DNA of 64,000 bases from Flavobacterium circumlabens (GTDB taxonomy: Bacteria; Bacteroidota; Bacteroidia; Flavobacteriales; Flavobacteriaceae), in NCBI RefSeq assembly GCF_004345565.1, contig NZ_SLWA01000004.1, positions 1 through 64,000 of the forward strand. The letters run 5' to 3'. The notes under the pieces were generated by a model. The model saw only the letters and a program-made list of their open reading frames with translations, did no database searches and was not told where the DNA came from. How positions within the stretch are numbered: the stretch's first letter is position 1; each line of letters begins with the position of its first letter. Positions 53,808 to 62,750 of this stretch are shown in pieces. A program made the translations under genes and the position numbers.

Positions 53808-54662
53808 ATGCAAAAAATAACGATTCTGATTCACTGCAAAGACCAAAAAGGAATTATTGCGGCAGTTACTACCTTTATCGCCAAAGTGGAAGGAAATATT
53901 ATTTATATCGATCAGCATGTTGATGTGGAGCAAAACGTTTTTTTCATGCGTCTCGAATGTGAATTTGCCAATTACAGCAGCAGCATCGATGCGATAAAAA
54001 AAGAGTTCCAGGAAACCATTGCTACCGATTTTAATATGTCGTGGGATTTGTATAATCAGGAGCAAAAGCCTAAAATGGCTTTGTTTGTCTCTAAATACGA
54101 TCATTGTTTGTTTGACATTCTGGGCCGTTACAGTGCCGATGAACTGAATGTTGAAATTCCGGTAATCATCAGTAATCATAACGATTTACGATCGATTGCA
54201 GAACGTTTTGATATTCCGTTTCACTGTGTGCCGTTTACAAAAGACAATAAAGAAGAAGGCGAAGCCAAACAAATTGAATTACTGAACAGGTATCACATTA
54301 ATTTTATCGTTTTGGCGCGTTATATGCAGATTATCACACCCAAATTAATTTCGCTTTACGAGAATAAAATCATCAATATCCACCATTCGTTTTTACCTGC
54401 CTTTCCGGGTGCAAAACCCTATCATTCGGCTTTCAAACGTGGTGTGAAAATTATTGGTGCCACCAGTCATTATGTAACAGAAGAATTAGACGAAGGTCCG
54501 ATTATTGAACAGGATATTGCCAGAGTTTCCCATATTCATTCCGTTGAAGATTTTATCATGAAAGGACGTGACCTGGAACGAATTGTCCTGGCACGTGCAA
54601 TCAAACTTCATGCAGAACGTAAGACGATGGTTTACAGCAATAAAACGGTTGTTTTCTCTTAG
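53808..54662 (+). CDS. purU: Formyltetrahydrofolate deformylase
   Basis: 284 aa. An N-terminal ACT domain (about 1-80, ITILIHCKDQKGIIAAVT) precedes the formyl-transferase fold: NIHHSFLPAFPGAKPY carries the catalytic Asn/His, and VTEELDEGPIIEQD the Asp. The ACT domain identifies it as PurU rather than PurN. It hydrolyses 10-formyl-THF to formate and THF, supplying formate for PurT and balancing one-carbon pools. A terminator follows. Confidence 0.95.
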   Translation: MQKITILIHCKDQKGIIAAVTTFIAKVEGNIIYIDQHVDVEQNVFFMRLECEFANYSSSIDAIKKEFQETIATDFNMSWDLYNQEQKPKMALFVSKYDHCLFDILGRYSADELNVEIPVIISNHNDLRSIAERFDIPFHCVPFTKDNKEEGEAKQIELLNRYHINFIVLARYMQIITPKLISLYENKIINIHHSFLPAFPGAKPYHSAFKRGVKIIGATSHYVTEELDEGPIIEQDIARVSHIHSVEDFIMKGRDLERIVLARAIKLHAERKTMVYSNKTVVFS

Positions 54663-54692
54663 AAAATTTAACAGACGACCTTAACAAAAACA

Positions 54693-54730
54693 AACCCGAC
54701 AGACTTTAAAAACCTGTCGGGTTTTATTTT
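54693..54730 (+). terminator. Terminator of purU
   Basis: A 10-bp stem AACCCGACAG / CTGTCGGGTT and a T-run; related in sequence to the hairpin at 23801. Confidence 0.92.
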
Positions 54731-55079
54731 TGAAGCTTCGGTACAGAAAACACATGTAAATTCAGAACTTAAAAACCTTTGAACCTTTTGCCACTCTGAA
54801 CCTTTGTGCCTGATTTTAAACACCTTATAAATCGTATTTCTTCATTCAATTGTTAAATTCCATAAGAACCCATACTTCTGACTTTTAGCATTTTACCAAC
54901 TGTACACAAAAAGCCTTTCGATATTCATAAGAAAATTTGATTGTTATTATATTTTAATAATTAAAAGTAATTTAATGCTACAGATTACTCAAACGGACAG
55001 ATCGAAAAATCTTAACTTATGTCCAACAAAGTAATAACAAAACCTTAACAGCTTACGATTCATATATGTCTGATCTTTG

Positions 55080-55165
55080 TAATGTAATAAACTGGTTATT
55101 TATTATTTTGGTTTTGGTTAGTTAAATGATGCCGGCGTCTTCGAGATGCCGGCATTCTTTTTTTG
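55080..55165 (+). ncRNA. Candidate small RNA ending in a strong terminator
   Basis: A stem ATGCCGGC (55129-55136) / GCCGGCAT (55148-55155) followed by seven or more T has no gene upstream to serve; the purU terminator is 400 bp away. A -7-like box GATCTTTG lies at about 55073-55080 with a T-rich stretch before it. The product would be about 85 nt. It could instead be an orphan hairpin repeat. Confidence 0.35.
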
Positions 55166-55189
55166 TATAAGTTTTTGTTTTTTTGTTTC

Positions 55190-55345
55190 AGGTTTAAAGT
55201 TTCAGGTTGCAATACTTTACGAGATTTAACCGTAAAGCACACAATGCTTTTTCGCAAAGTTCGCAAGGTTATCACATAGCTTTGCGAACTTTGCGCTTTA
55301 ATGAGACCTTCCATGTAAAAAACCTTTGCGTGCCTTGCGGTTCAA
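55190..55345. repeat. TTTCAGGTTT plus TTAACCGTAAAG / TTTGCGAACTTTGCG repeat
   Basis: TTTCAGGTTTAAAGTTTCAGG precedes TTTAACCGTAAAGCACACAA, TTCGCAAAGTTCGCAAGG, GCTTTGCGAACTTTGCGC and CCTTGCGGTTCAA. The inner arms nest as one hairpin. Same module order as at 58396. Confidence 0.8.
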
Positions 55346-55465
55346 TACACAATCCAACTTTCCTCATTTTGGATACAACTACACGAGATTTAGATACTTT
55401 ATAAAACTAATGTTGTCAGATCTTTGCTGTATTACTTTTCGATCTAAAAATTTAAAACAGCAATT

Positions 55466-56476
55466 ATGAGTACAATACAAAAATTTAAATTAGGAAATCA
55501 GGGCCTTATTGTTCCGAATATTGGTCTGGGCTGCATGGGTATGACGCAGATTGCCGGAATGGATATTTACGGGAAAGCTGATGAAACCGAAGCAATAGCC
55601 ACTATACACCGTTCGCTCGAATTAGGAGGTAATTTTCTGGATACAGCAGATTTATATGGTCCGCTACACAACGAAAGACTGATTGCAAAAGCCATAAAAG
55701 GCAATCGAAACGCCTATACCATCGCCACAAAATTTGGGTATGAAATTGACGATAACGAACAACTTACCTGGCAATTTAATGGTAAAAAAGAATATGTAAA
55801 AAAAGCCGTAGAACGTTCCCTGAAAAACTTAGGAACCGACTATATCGATTTGTACTATTTACACCGCCTCGATCCTAATACTCCGATTGAAGAAACCGTT
55901 GAAGCAATGTCCGATTTGGTAAAAGAAGGTAAAATAGGGTATATCGGACTTTCTGAAGTTTCATCGGAAACGATTCGTAAAGCACATCAAATTCATCCTT
56001 TAACAGCGGTACAAACAGAATATTCTCTATTCGAAAGAAGTGTTGAGGAGTTTGGTATTCTGGATACACTGAAAGAATTAGGAATTGGATTTGTAGCGTA
56101 TTCGCCGCTGGGAAGAGGTTTTATTTCCGGAGACATTAAAAGCCCGGATGATTTTCCTGACAATGATTTCAGAAAAAGCATCCCGCGTTTTCAGGGAGAG
56201 CAATTTCAGAAAAACATTGAATTAGTAAACGAGATACAAAAATTAGCGCATGAAAAACAAATTACAGCCTCTCAGCTTGCTCTTTCGTGGATTGCTACTA
56301 AAAATATCCTCGCAATTCCAGGAACTAAACGGGTAAAATACGTCGAACAAAACATTGCTGCGGCACAAATGGTTCTGACCGAAGATGAAATGAAACGTTT
56401 AGAAAATATTATTCCGCTTGGTACGCAAACCGGCGCCCGATATGACGAAGCCAATATGGCCGGAATTGATCAATAA
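55466..56476 (+). CDS. Aldo/keto reductase
   Basis: 336 aa, full-length AKR. The catalytic tetrad is visible as Asp and Tyr in NFLDTADLYG, Lys in TIATKFG and His in YYLHRLD. The NADPH-binding end ASQLALSWIATKN..IPGTKR follows. Sequence around GCMGMTQIAG places it in the YajO/AKR13-like group. It reduces aldehydes and ketones with NADPH. The next gene, 76 bp on, is an AraC regulator on the same strand, a common pairing for stress-induced reductases. Confidence 0.93.
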   Translation: MSTIQKFKLGNQGLIVPNIGLGCMGMTQIAGMDIYGKADETEAIATIHRSLELGGNFLDTADLYGPLHNERLIAKAIKGNRNAYTIATKFGYEIDDNEQLTWQFNGKKEYVKKAVERSLKNLGTDYIDLYYLHRLDPNTPIEETVEAMSDLVKEGKIGYIGLSEVSSETIRKAHQIHPLTAVQTEYSLFERSVEEFGILDTLKELGIGFVAYSPLGRGFISGDIKSPDDFPDNDFRKSIPRFQGEQFQKNIELVNEIQKLAHEKQITASQLALSWIATKNILAIPGTKRVKYVEQNIAAAQMVLTEDEMKRLENIIPLGTQTGARYDEANMAGIDQ

Positions 56477-56484
56477 AAATCATC

Positions 56485-56520
56485 AGGAAAAGTTATCTTT
56501 ACGATAGCTTTTCCTTTATT
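56485..56520 (+). terminator. Terminator between reductase and AraC gene
   Basis: A 13-bp stem AGGAAAAGTTATC / GATAGCTTTTCCT with a 5-nt loop, then T-rich sequence. Confidence 0.88.
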
Positions 56521-56552
56521 ATTTCTTCAACTATTTCTTTAACTATTTTGCT

Positions 56553-57473
56553 ATGAAAAAAGAGGCCATCACCCCCTATACGATTCACTCGATTTCAGAA
56601 ATGCATTCGCTGCTAAAAATTCCAAAACCGGAACATCCTTTAGTAAGTTTTGTAGATCTGAGCAAGATCACCTGTCATTTTGATGATAATTTAAAAAGTG
56701 TGGTCTACTCTTTTTATACCGTCTGCATCAAAAAAGGTTTTACGGGAAAAATGAAATACGGACAAAATTTTTATGATTTTGATGAAGGAGTAATGACTTT
56801 TATGGCTCCGGGACAAGTAATTTCGACCGAAGTTACCACAGACAGTGCTGTCTATGGCGCTATGTTGGTCATTCATCCCGATTTCATTCAAAACTATGCT
56901 TTGGCGAAAAAGATAAAAGAGTACAGCTATTTTTCTTATGCCGTGAGTGAAGCACTCCATCTTTCTGAAAAGGAACAAACCATGATTACCGGAATTATGA
57001 AAAATATCGAGCAGGAATATCGTTCTTCTATCGATGCTTTTAGTCAGGATGTAATGGTTTCGCATATCGAATTGCTTCTTAATTACTGTAACCGATTTTA
57101 CAACCGACAATTTATTACACGAAAAAATGCCAATAACTCGCTCTTAAGCAAACTGGAAAATCTGTTATCCGATTATTTTGAAACTGATAAAGTACAAAGA
57201 TTAGGTTTACCCACCGTAGCGTATCTTTCTGATGAATTGAATGTATCCCCCAATTATTTAAGCGATATGTTACGTTCTTTAACAGGCCAGAGCACACAGC
57301 ACCATATTCACGATAAAATTATAGCGAAAGCAAAAGAGCTGCTGACCACCACTTCCTTAAGTGTCAGTGAAACGGCTTTTCAATTGGGTTTTGAATATCC
57401 GCAGTCGTTTAATAAATTATTCAAAAGCAAAACCAATCTTTCGCCTTTAGAATTCAGAAGTTCGTTTAATTAG
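56553..57473 (+). CDS. AraC-family transcriptional regulator
   Basis: 306 aa. The N-terminal ligand domain (1-180; YGQNFYDFDEGVMTFMAPGQ) is cupin-like. The C-terminal double HTH (about 200-306) includes YLSDELNVSPNYLSDMLRSL and ETAFQLGFEYPQSFNKLFKS. It should activate nearby genes, most simply the reductase upstream. Intact, in contrast to the AraC pseudogene at 36434. Confidence 0.93.
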   Translation: MKKEAITPYTIHSISEMHSLLKIPKPEHPLVSFVDLSKITCHFDDNLKSVVYSFYTVCIKKGFTGKMKYGQNFYDFDEGVMTFMAPGQVISTEVTTDSAVYGAMLVIHPDFIQNYALAKKIKEYSYFSYAVSEALHLSEKEQTMITGIMKNIEQEYRSSIDAFSQDVMVSHIELLLNYCNRFYNRQFITRKNANNSLLSKLENLLSDYFETDKVQRLGLPTVAYLSDELNVSPNYLSDMLRSLTGQSTQHHIHDKIIAKAKELLTTTSLSVSETAFQLGFEYPQSFNKLFKSKTNLSPLEFRSSFN

Positions 57474-57570
57474 ATTTAACCGCAAAGTACGCAATCCCGA
57501 TAGCTATCGGGATACGCAAGGTTCGCAAAGTTTTATACAAAAAGCTTTGCGAACTTTGTGGTTAAATCAC
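57474..57570. repeat. TTAACCGCAAAG ... CTTTGTGGTTAAA repeat, interrupted
   Basis: GATTTAACCGCAAAGTACGCA on the left, TTTGCGAACTTTGTGGTTAA on the right, nesting as a hairpin with AAGGTTCGCAAAG / CTTTGCGAACTTT. The left arm is interrupted by the palindrome described next. Confidence 0.85.
57489..57518. mobile_element. 20-bp perfect palindrome flanked by 5-bp direct repeats
   Basis: ACGCA (57489-57493), ATCCCGATAGCTATCGGGAT (57494-57513), ACGCA (57514-57518). Removing the palindrome and one ACGCA restores the word GTACGCAAGG found intact at 36361. This looks like an insertion with target duplication, though the element is far too short to encode anything. I recall this palindrome from many Flavobacterium intergenic regions. 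Confidence 0.7.
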
Positions 57571-57590
57571 CACAATCAAAAAATTGGAAT

Positions 57591-58391
57591 TTAATCCCTT
57601 AATCTTTCGTGTAGCAATTTAAAATACGGGAAAGCTTTTAGCAACCGGCTTCCGTGCCAGGAGAACATTTCGCCGTCTACGAAGATTGTTTTGGCGTGAT
57701 GTGTAAAACGCCCTATTTCAAAAGCATCTTCTTCTTTAAAAGGATACGGTTCTGACGAAAGAAAAACCAAATCGGGATCGCCTTCCAGACGCATCTTTTT
57801 GAGTTCTACTTCAGGATAGCGTCCTTTGTCTTCGTAGATGTTCTGAAAATGATTCAGTTGTAATAACATATTGATATATGTATCTTTTCCGGCCACCATA
57901 TAAGGATTTTTCCAGATAAAATAAGCGGCTTTTTTAACCGGAATATCGGCTATGTATTTTTTGAAATCGCTTAAGGCGAAAGCCAGTTTGTTGTTCCACT
58001 TTTGCGCTTCGGTTCTGCAATTGAAGATTTGTCCAAAATCTGAAATCATCTGAAAATTATCTTCCAGACTTACGATATTGGTCACCCAAACCGGACAGAT
58101 GGTACTGAGCTGCGCTACGATCTCAGCTGTATTTTCTTCTTTATTACAGATGATAATATCGGGTTGCAACAGCTTTATTTTTTCAAAGTGAATTTTCTTG
58201 GTTCCGCCAACCATTTTCTTCGTTGATTTTAAATGATAAGGATGCACACAGAACTTGGTTATGCCAATGATTTTTTCCTCTAAACCTAAATCATATAATA
58301 ATTCGGTTTGGGAAGGAACCAAAGAAATAATACGTTTTGGTGCCGTTTCAAAGGAATGCAAAGTACCAAGCTGATCTGCGAATTGTTTCAT
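57591..58391 (-). CDS. Substrate-binding-like protein of the cobalamin/metal receptor fold
   Basis: 266 aa of the helical-backbone metal receptor (BtuF/FhuD-like) superfamily: RIISLVPSQTELLYDLGL, CNKEENTAEIVAQLS, EKGRYPEVELKKM-type region (DKGRYPEVELKK) and a final AFPYFKLLHERL. No signal peptide is seen, so it may be cytoplasmic or exported otherwise, as noted for many Bacteroidota members. No ABC permease or ATPase is adjacent. Ligand (cobalamin, heme or siderophore) unknown. Confidence 0.82.
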   Translation of the reverse strand: MKQFADQLGTLHSFETAPKRIISLVPSQTELLYDLGLEEKIIGITKFCVHPYHLKSTKKMVGGTKKIHFEKIKLLQPDIIICNKEENTAEIVAQLSTICPVWVTNIVSLEDNFQMISDFGQIFNCRTEAQKWNNKLAFALSDFKKYIADIPVKKAAYFIWKNPYMVAGKDTYINMLLQLNHFQNIYEDKGRYPEVELKKMRLEGDPDLVFLSSEPYPFKEEDAFEIGRFTHHAKTIFVDGEMFSWHGSRLLKAFPYFKLLHERLRD

Positions 58392-58395
58392 TTAA

Positions 58396-58546
58396 TTTTT
58401 TTGTTTCAGGTTTTCTTTGTTTCAGGTTATTTAACCGCGAAGTTCGCAAGGTTTTAAGCTAGGAACGCAAAGCTTTGCTTTGCGTTCCTAGCGGTAAATT
58501 ATGTTCAAAGTAAAGCAATCTGAAACTTAAAACCTGAAACAAAAAA
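58396..58546. repeat. Compound hairpin: TTTGTTTCAGG arms around TTAACCGCGAAG hairpin
   Basis: The outer arms TTTTGTTTCAGGTTTT (58398) and AAAACCTGAAACAAAA (58529) enclose TTTAACCGCGAAGTTCGCAA and the hairpin GCTAGGAACGCAAAGC / GCTTTGCGTTCCTAGC (58459-58493). The whole spans the gap between two co-oriented genes. Confidence 0.85.
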
Positions 58547-58548
58547 AA

Positions 58549-59367
58549 CTATTTAGCACCAATAATCGATGCCATTTCCTGTTGTACTTTCAACGCTTCT
58601 TCTCTCGCTTTCGCTGCAAAATCAGTTCCATTGGAAGCGTAGATAATGGCTCTGGCGGAATTGACCAAAAGACCGATTTTATCATTCATTCCGTATTTGC
58701 AAACTTCCGATAAACTTCCGCCCTGAGCGCCGATTCCCGGAACCAGCAGGAAGCTGTCCGGAACAATTTTCCTGATGTCTGCAAAGTATTCTGCTTTGGT
58801 TGCCCCTACCACATACATTAGATTTTGGCTGTTTTTCCATGTTTTAGAAGTTTCCAAAACCTGTTTGTACAGTTCTTTTCCGTTGGTTGTTAAAGTCTGG
58901 AAATCGAAAGCACCTTCATTAGAAGTCAGCGCCAGCATAATCGTATGTTTATTCTCGAAAGCCAGAAAAGGTTCTACAGAATCTTTTCCCATATAAGGTG
59001 CAACGGTTACACTGTCAAAATTTAAATCTTCAAAAAAAGCTTTGGCATACATGCTTGAAGTGTTTCCGATATCGCCGCGTTTGGCATCGGCAATGGTAAA
59101 AATATCAGGATACTTTTCGTTGATATAATTAATGGTTTTCTGAAGCGAAAGCCATCCTTTAATCCCATACGCTTCAAAAAAAGCAGTATTGGGTTTGTAT
59201 CCCACCGTTAAATCGTGTGTCGCATCGATTATGGCTTTATTGAATTCGAAAATAGGATCTTCGGTTTCTAATAAATGAGGTGGAATCTTCGTTAAATCAG
59301 GATCCAGTCCAACGCATAAAAATGATTTTTTCAGAAGAATTTGTTCGTGTAGTTGTTGTGTTGTCAT
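58549..59367 (-). CDS. pyrF: Orotidine 5'-phosphate decarboxylase
   Basis: 272 aa, the longer group-2 form. The catalytic motif [11 protein letters not shown] puts Lys96 beside Asp94 and Asp99. Early substrate segment [12 protein letters not shown] and the phosphate-binding end [11 protein letters not shown] are typical. It makes UMP from OMP in the final step of de novo pyrimidine synthesis. It is a single gene, with the palindromic repeat on its downstream side. Confidence 0.95.
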   Translation of the reverse strand: MTTQQLHEQILLKKSFLCVGLDPDLTKIPPHLLETEDPIFEFNKAIIDATHDLTVGYKPNTAFFEAYGIKGWLSLQKTINYINEKYPDIFTIADAKRGDIGNTSSMYAKAFFEDLNFDSVTVAPYMGKDSVEPFLAFENKHTIMLALTSNEGAFDFQTLTTNGKELYKQVLETSKTWKNSQNLMYVVGATKAEYFADIRKIVPDSFLLVPGIGAQGGSLSEVCKYGMNDKIGLLVNSARAIIYASNGTDFAAKAREEALKVQQEMASIIGAK

Positions 59368-59429
59368 TCTTGATTTTTTAGTCCTTCAGATTGGTAAGAA
59401 GCAGTTCTTTTTTAGAAGTATGCAAAAAT

Positions 59430-59462
59430 AAAAAAAGCCACTCAATTAAGAATGGCTTTTTG
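59430..59462 (-). terminator. Terminator of the OmpA-family gene
   Basis: AAAAAGCCA / TGGCTTTTT hairpin with a T-run on the minus strand, between the OmpA gene and pyrF. Confidence 0.82.
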
Positions 59463-59481
59463 GTATTATATTCAGTAAGGT

Positions 59482-61665
59482 TTACAAATTCCCTAAATAA
59501 ACAATTTCAGTTCTTCTGTTTTCAGCTCTTCCTGAAGCGGTTTTGTTTGACTTAACCGGTTTTGTAGCTCCAAATCCCTGAGAAGTTAAATTAGCAGGAT
59601 CTACTCCTTTACTAATCAGAAGATCCATAATTACTTTTGCTCTGGCTTCCGATAATTTCTGATTGGCTTTTGCATTCCCTACATTGTCAGTATGACCGTT
59701 GATCGCAAATTTAGCATTTGGATAATTTTTCAAGATTTCTTTAATAGCGTCTAATCTTCCTGATGTTTCTCCTTTTCTGGCATCATTAAGAGTCGCTTTT
59801 CCTGTTGTAAAAAAGATCGATTTTGCCTCTACACGCAATTGCTCTAAAGTAGCTTTAGAAACTTTCGGACAACCTTTGTTTTCTATCGGACCTGCCAATA
59901 AAGGACAATCATCTTCCTTATCGTTGATACCATCTTTATCCGCATCTAAAATCGGACAACCTTTGTTTTCTGCCAGACCCGGAACATCGATACAAGCATC
60001 ATCTCTATCCAAAACTCCGTCTTTATCGGTATCCGGCCACGGGCAGCCTTTGTTTTCTACCGGACCGGCAACTGCAGGACAGGCATCAACGTTGTCTAAT
60101 AAAGTATCTCCGTCAGTATCTTTCCACGGACAGCCTTTATTTTCTACCGGACCTTTTGTATCAGGACAGGCATCGTCTTTATCAAAAACTTTATCGCCAT
60201 CCGTATCCGGCCAAGGACAACCGTTATTTTCTGCAGGTCCGGCTACTTTTTTACAAGCATCTTCCTTATCGATAACGCCGTCTCCGTCTGTATCTTTAAA
60301 TTTCTTTTCATATACCGGAATCTTAACTCCTAAATGAAAATCAGCTCCTTTAGATTCCTTAGAAACTAAATTACTCACGATAGAACCCGAACCAATAAAG
60401 AACGCTCCTACTCTGATTCCGGAACCAACCTGCATTCCGCTATATTCCATCCAGGTCACTGGCAGATAATAACTAAACCATCTGCTCTCGTAACGTGGCG
60501 TCAGGCTTACTCTGTCTGCAATACCGTAAGCGTTTACTTTGTTGGCAGACACCATATTAATATCTCCATTCAGATTCAAATAGAATTTTTTGTACATATT
60601 CCAGTCCACATCTGCATGAAGCGCTGTTGGCAAATTGGTCTTCGCTCCTTTTGAAGTTGAGGTTTTTGTATAATGCTCGTTTAAAAAGTCGTATAAATTA
60701 TCGGCATCATCAATCATCTGTTGCGTTACAATACCCGTTACATTATAGGTATCCTGTTTGGAATTTCTATAATCTATAGATCCAATGTCTGTAACAGATA
60801 ATCCGAAACGAACTTTATATTTATTTAAGTCCCTAAAATTATTATCGGCTGGTTTGGCATTACTTAAATCATATTGCTCATAATCAGGTCTCCATTCGTA
60901 CACAAGTCCGAAATCAAAACCGAAACCTCTTGAACCGGAATCAAAGTCATAATCCTCGTTGGCTTCAAAATCCTGGCTTGCCCCAATGGTAATTTCGCCG
61001 CTCGATGCCAGAACACCCGCCTGCGGATTAGCCGTGTTTTCAACGTACGTTACTTTAACATCTTTACCCTGAACATATCCGTTTACTCCGCCTTGTAAAT
61101 ACTTAGCGGTTAAACCACCTTTCAGAAAATGCTGATTCTTCTGGTATAAAACGGCAGCATAAGAAATGCCAACTTCGCCCCATGTATTTGAAGCTCCGTT
61201 TATATTCCCGGCATTGTAGTTAAAATTGCTGGATTGATCCAATCCGTCTTTCACCTGATCGATAAGATATCCGTTTACATTTCTGACATTGCTTACAGAT
61301 CTCGCTCTTGTAAATACGGCCAGCGTATGTTTTGGAGCAATATTAAACATAAAAGAAGGCCCCATAACATCAAAATTAGCCTGGCCATTATTCGCATAAG
61401 AAGGAGTTCTTTTTGCCTGGCTGTCAAAATCGTAACCGTCTTTATAAACATCAAAAAGACGAACACCGTACAAATCATTTTGTACCGATCCGCTTACTGA
61501 AAATATATTAATATCCGTTTTAAAACGGGAATCGGCTATAGAAGCCGGATTAAATAGAACACTTTGTACACCTGCGTAATTGTCCTGAAAATAACCCAGG
61601 TAGGATTGGGCTTTTACGGTAATGGAGGCGGTAAAAAGTAATAAAATAAGTAATTGTTTTTTCAT
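59482..61665 (-). CDS. OmpA-family outer-membrane protein with thrombospondin type 3 repeats
   Basis: 727 aa; signal peptide ends VKAQ. Residues 20-440 resemble a DUF5723-type porin-like beta barrel (LGYFQDNYAGVQSVLFNPAS). Residues 455-595 hold about six Asp-rich thrombospondin type 3 repeats (DTDGDGVIDKEDAC, DTDGDKVFDKDDACP, each ending ENKGCP), which bind calcium. Residues 605-727 are an OmpA domain with INGHTDNVGNAKANQKLSEA, contacting peptidoglycan. It anchors the outer membrane to the cell wall and may work with the gliding/T9SS machinery, as related proteins do (inference). The repeats are also near-identical at DNA level (59876-60337). Confidence 0.92.
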   Translation of the reverse strand: MKKQLLILLLFTASITVKAQSYLGYFQDNYAGVQSVLFNPASIADSRFKTDINIFSVSGSVQNDLYGVRLFDVYKDGYDFDSQAKRTPSYANNGQANFDVMGPSFMFNIAPKHTLAVFTRARSVSNVRNVNGYLIDQVKDGLDQSSNFNYNAGNINGASNTWGEVGISYAAVLYQKNQHFLKGGLTAKYLQGGVNGYVQGKDVKVTYVENTANPQAGVLASSGEITIGASQDFEANEDYDFDSGSRGFGFDFGLVYEWRPDYEQYDLSNAKPADNNFRDLNKYKVRFGLSVTDIGSIDYRNSKQDTYNVTGIVTQQMIDDADNLYDFLNEHYTKTSTSKGAKTNLPTALHADVDWNMYKKFYLNLNGDINMVSANKVNAYGIADRVSLTPRYESRWFSYYLPVTWMEYSGMQVGSGIRVGAFFIGSGSIVSNLVSKESKGADFHLGVKIPVYEKKFKDTDGDGVIDKEDACKKVAGPAENNGCPWPDTDGDKVFDKDDACPDTKGPVENKGCPWKDTDGDTLLDNVDACPAVAGPVENKGCPWPDTDKDGVLDRDDACIDVPGLAENKGCPILDADKDGINDKEDDCPLLAGPIENKGCPKVSKATLEQLRVEAKSIFFTTGKATLNDARKGETSGRLDAIKEILKNYPNAKFAINGHTDNVGNAKANQKLSEARAKVIMDLLISKGVDPANLTSQGFGATKPVKSNKTASGRAENRRTEIVYLGNL

Positions 61666-61826
61666 TCAAATTTTGGGTTTTAGTTTGATTCGGCGGCAAA
61701 ACTACAATAAATGATTCATTAAGAGGTTACCAAAACATTGAATTCATGTAACATCTTCCACAAATTATGTAAGAAATAAAATGGAACGCTATTCTATTTT
61801 TGGAACGAACCGGAAATCAAACAATT

Positions 61827-62300
61827 ATGAGCCCAAACATTGGAATTACAACAAAAAACTTAAAGAAAAGTGCCACCATATTAGCCACGATTTTATCTAA
61901 CGAAATGACATTATACGTAAAAACCAGAAAATTTCACTGGAACATTTCCGGAAACAGCTTTATGGAACTGCACAAATTGTTTGAAGACCAATACAGGCTT
62001 TTAGAAAACAACATCGATGAAGTAGCAGAGCGCATCAGTCAGCTGGGTGAAAAAACAATCGGTACAATGAAGGAATTTATTGAAAATTCAACCCTGAAAG
62101 AATCCCCTAAAGAATATGCATCGCAAAAACATATGCTGCAGGAATTGCTGGAAAACCACGAACAAATGGTAACGGAATTCAGAGATTATATTCCCGCTTT
62201 TGAAAATGACAATCACGATATAGGTTCTGCCGATTTTATTACCGGTTTATTGCAGCAACACGAAAAAATGGCCTGGGTCCTGCGTCGTTATCAGGCTTAA
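61827..62300 (+). CDS. dps: Dps-family ferritin-like DNA-protection protein
   Basis: 157 aa from the ATG at 61827; an in-frame TTG 27 bases earlier lies in the leader. The Dps motif KFHWNISGNSFMELHKLFED carries the ferroxidase His and Asp/Glu, followed by NIDEVAERISQLGE. Dps forms dodecamers that oxidise iron with peroxide and protect DNA in stationary phase. The adjacent CsbD-like gene suggests a stress-induced pair. Confidence 0.93.
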   Translation: MSPNIGITTKNLKKSATILATILSNEMTLYVKTRKFHWNISGNSFMELHKLFEDQYRLLENNIDEVAERISQLGEKTIGTMKEFIENSTLKESPKEYASQKHMLQELLENHEQMVTEFRDYIPAFENDNHDIGSADFITGLLQQHEKMAWVLRRYQA

Positions 62301-62404
62301 AAGACCAAATGTGAATTATAAAACATTCTCAGAAATTGATATAAAAGCTATTCGATGATTAATTTGCAATTTTACAATACTATTAATCATTAAAACAAAA
62401 TATC

Positions 62405-62590
62405 ATGAATACTACAGAAATAAAAGGAAACTGGAACGAGTTAAAAGGGAAATTGAAACAAAAATACGCCGATCTTACAGATGATGATCTAATGTATGCT
62501 GAAGGAAAAGAAGATGAAATGTACGGAAAACTGCAGCAAAAATTAGGCAAAACCAAAGAGGAGTTTAAACAAATGTTATCAGAATTGTAA
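62405..62590 (+). CDS. CsbD-family small stress protein
   Basis: 61 aa: [20 protein letters not shown] is the CsbD start, then [20 protein letters not shown] and a Lys-rich end. CsbD proteins are general-stress small helical proteins of unknown mechanism. It has its own terminator and lies 105 bp after dps. Confidence 0.9.
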   Translation: MNTTEIKGNWNELKGKLKQKYADLTDDDLMYAEGKEDEMYGKLQQKLGKTKEEFKQMLSEL

Positions 62591-62610
62591 ACCTTTTTTG
62601 ACCCCAGAGA

Positions 62611-62649
62611 AAATACCGTCTAAATTATAACCTTAGACGGTATTTTTTT
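62611..62649 (+). terminator. Terminator of the CsbD gene
   Basis: AATACCGTCTA / TAGACGGTATT stem followed by seven T. Confidence 0.92.
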
Positions 62650-62750
62650 GGTTAAGTCAAATAATGACTTCGTAAAATATAAATATATTTAAACCTATAA
62701 GCCGTAAAAACCAAAAAAAAAATGATTATCTTTAACCCTATTTTAATCCT

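Larger units (their letters stand above)
54731..55465. other. Long intergenic region with repeats and a candidate small RNA
   Basis: 735 bp with no convincing protein gene. It holds degenerate CCTTTGAACC words (54771-54820), a candidate small RNA with terminator (55080-55165), and a large dispersed repeat (55190-55345). A -7-like GATCTTTG lies near 55418, before the aldo/keto reductase gene. Confidence 0.55.

Noticed and set aside
55207..55404. Plus-strand ORF within the intergenic repeat
   Set aside because: Its translation is the repeat words read in frame; no signal, domain or promoter.
59876..60337. Plus-strand 153-aa repetitive ORF opposite the OmpA gene
   Set aside because: Antisense to the thrombospondin type 3 repeats; the regular GQPLFSTGPA pattern follows from the coding strand periodicity.
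61800..61826. TTG start for Dps
   Set aside because: The nine added residues (MERTGNQTI) are not family-like; the ATG at 61827 begins the normal Dps N-terminus.
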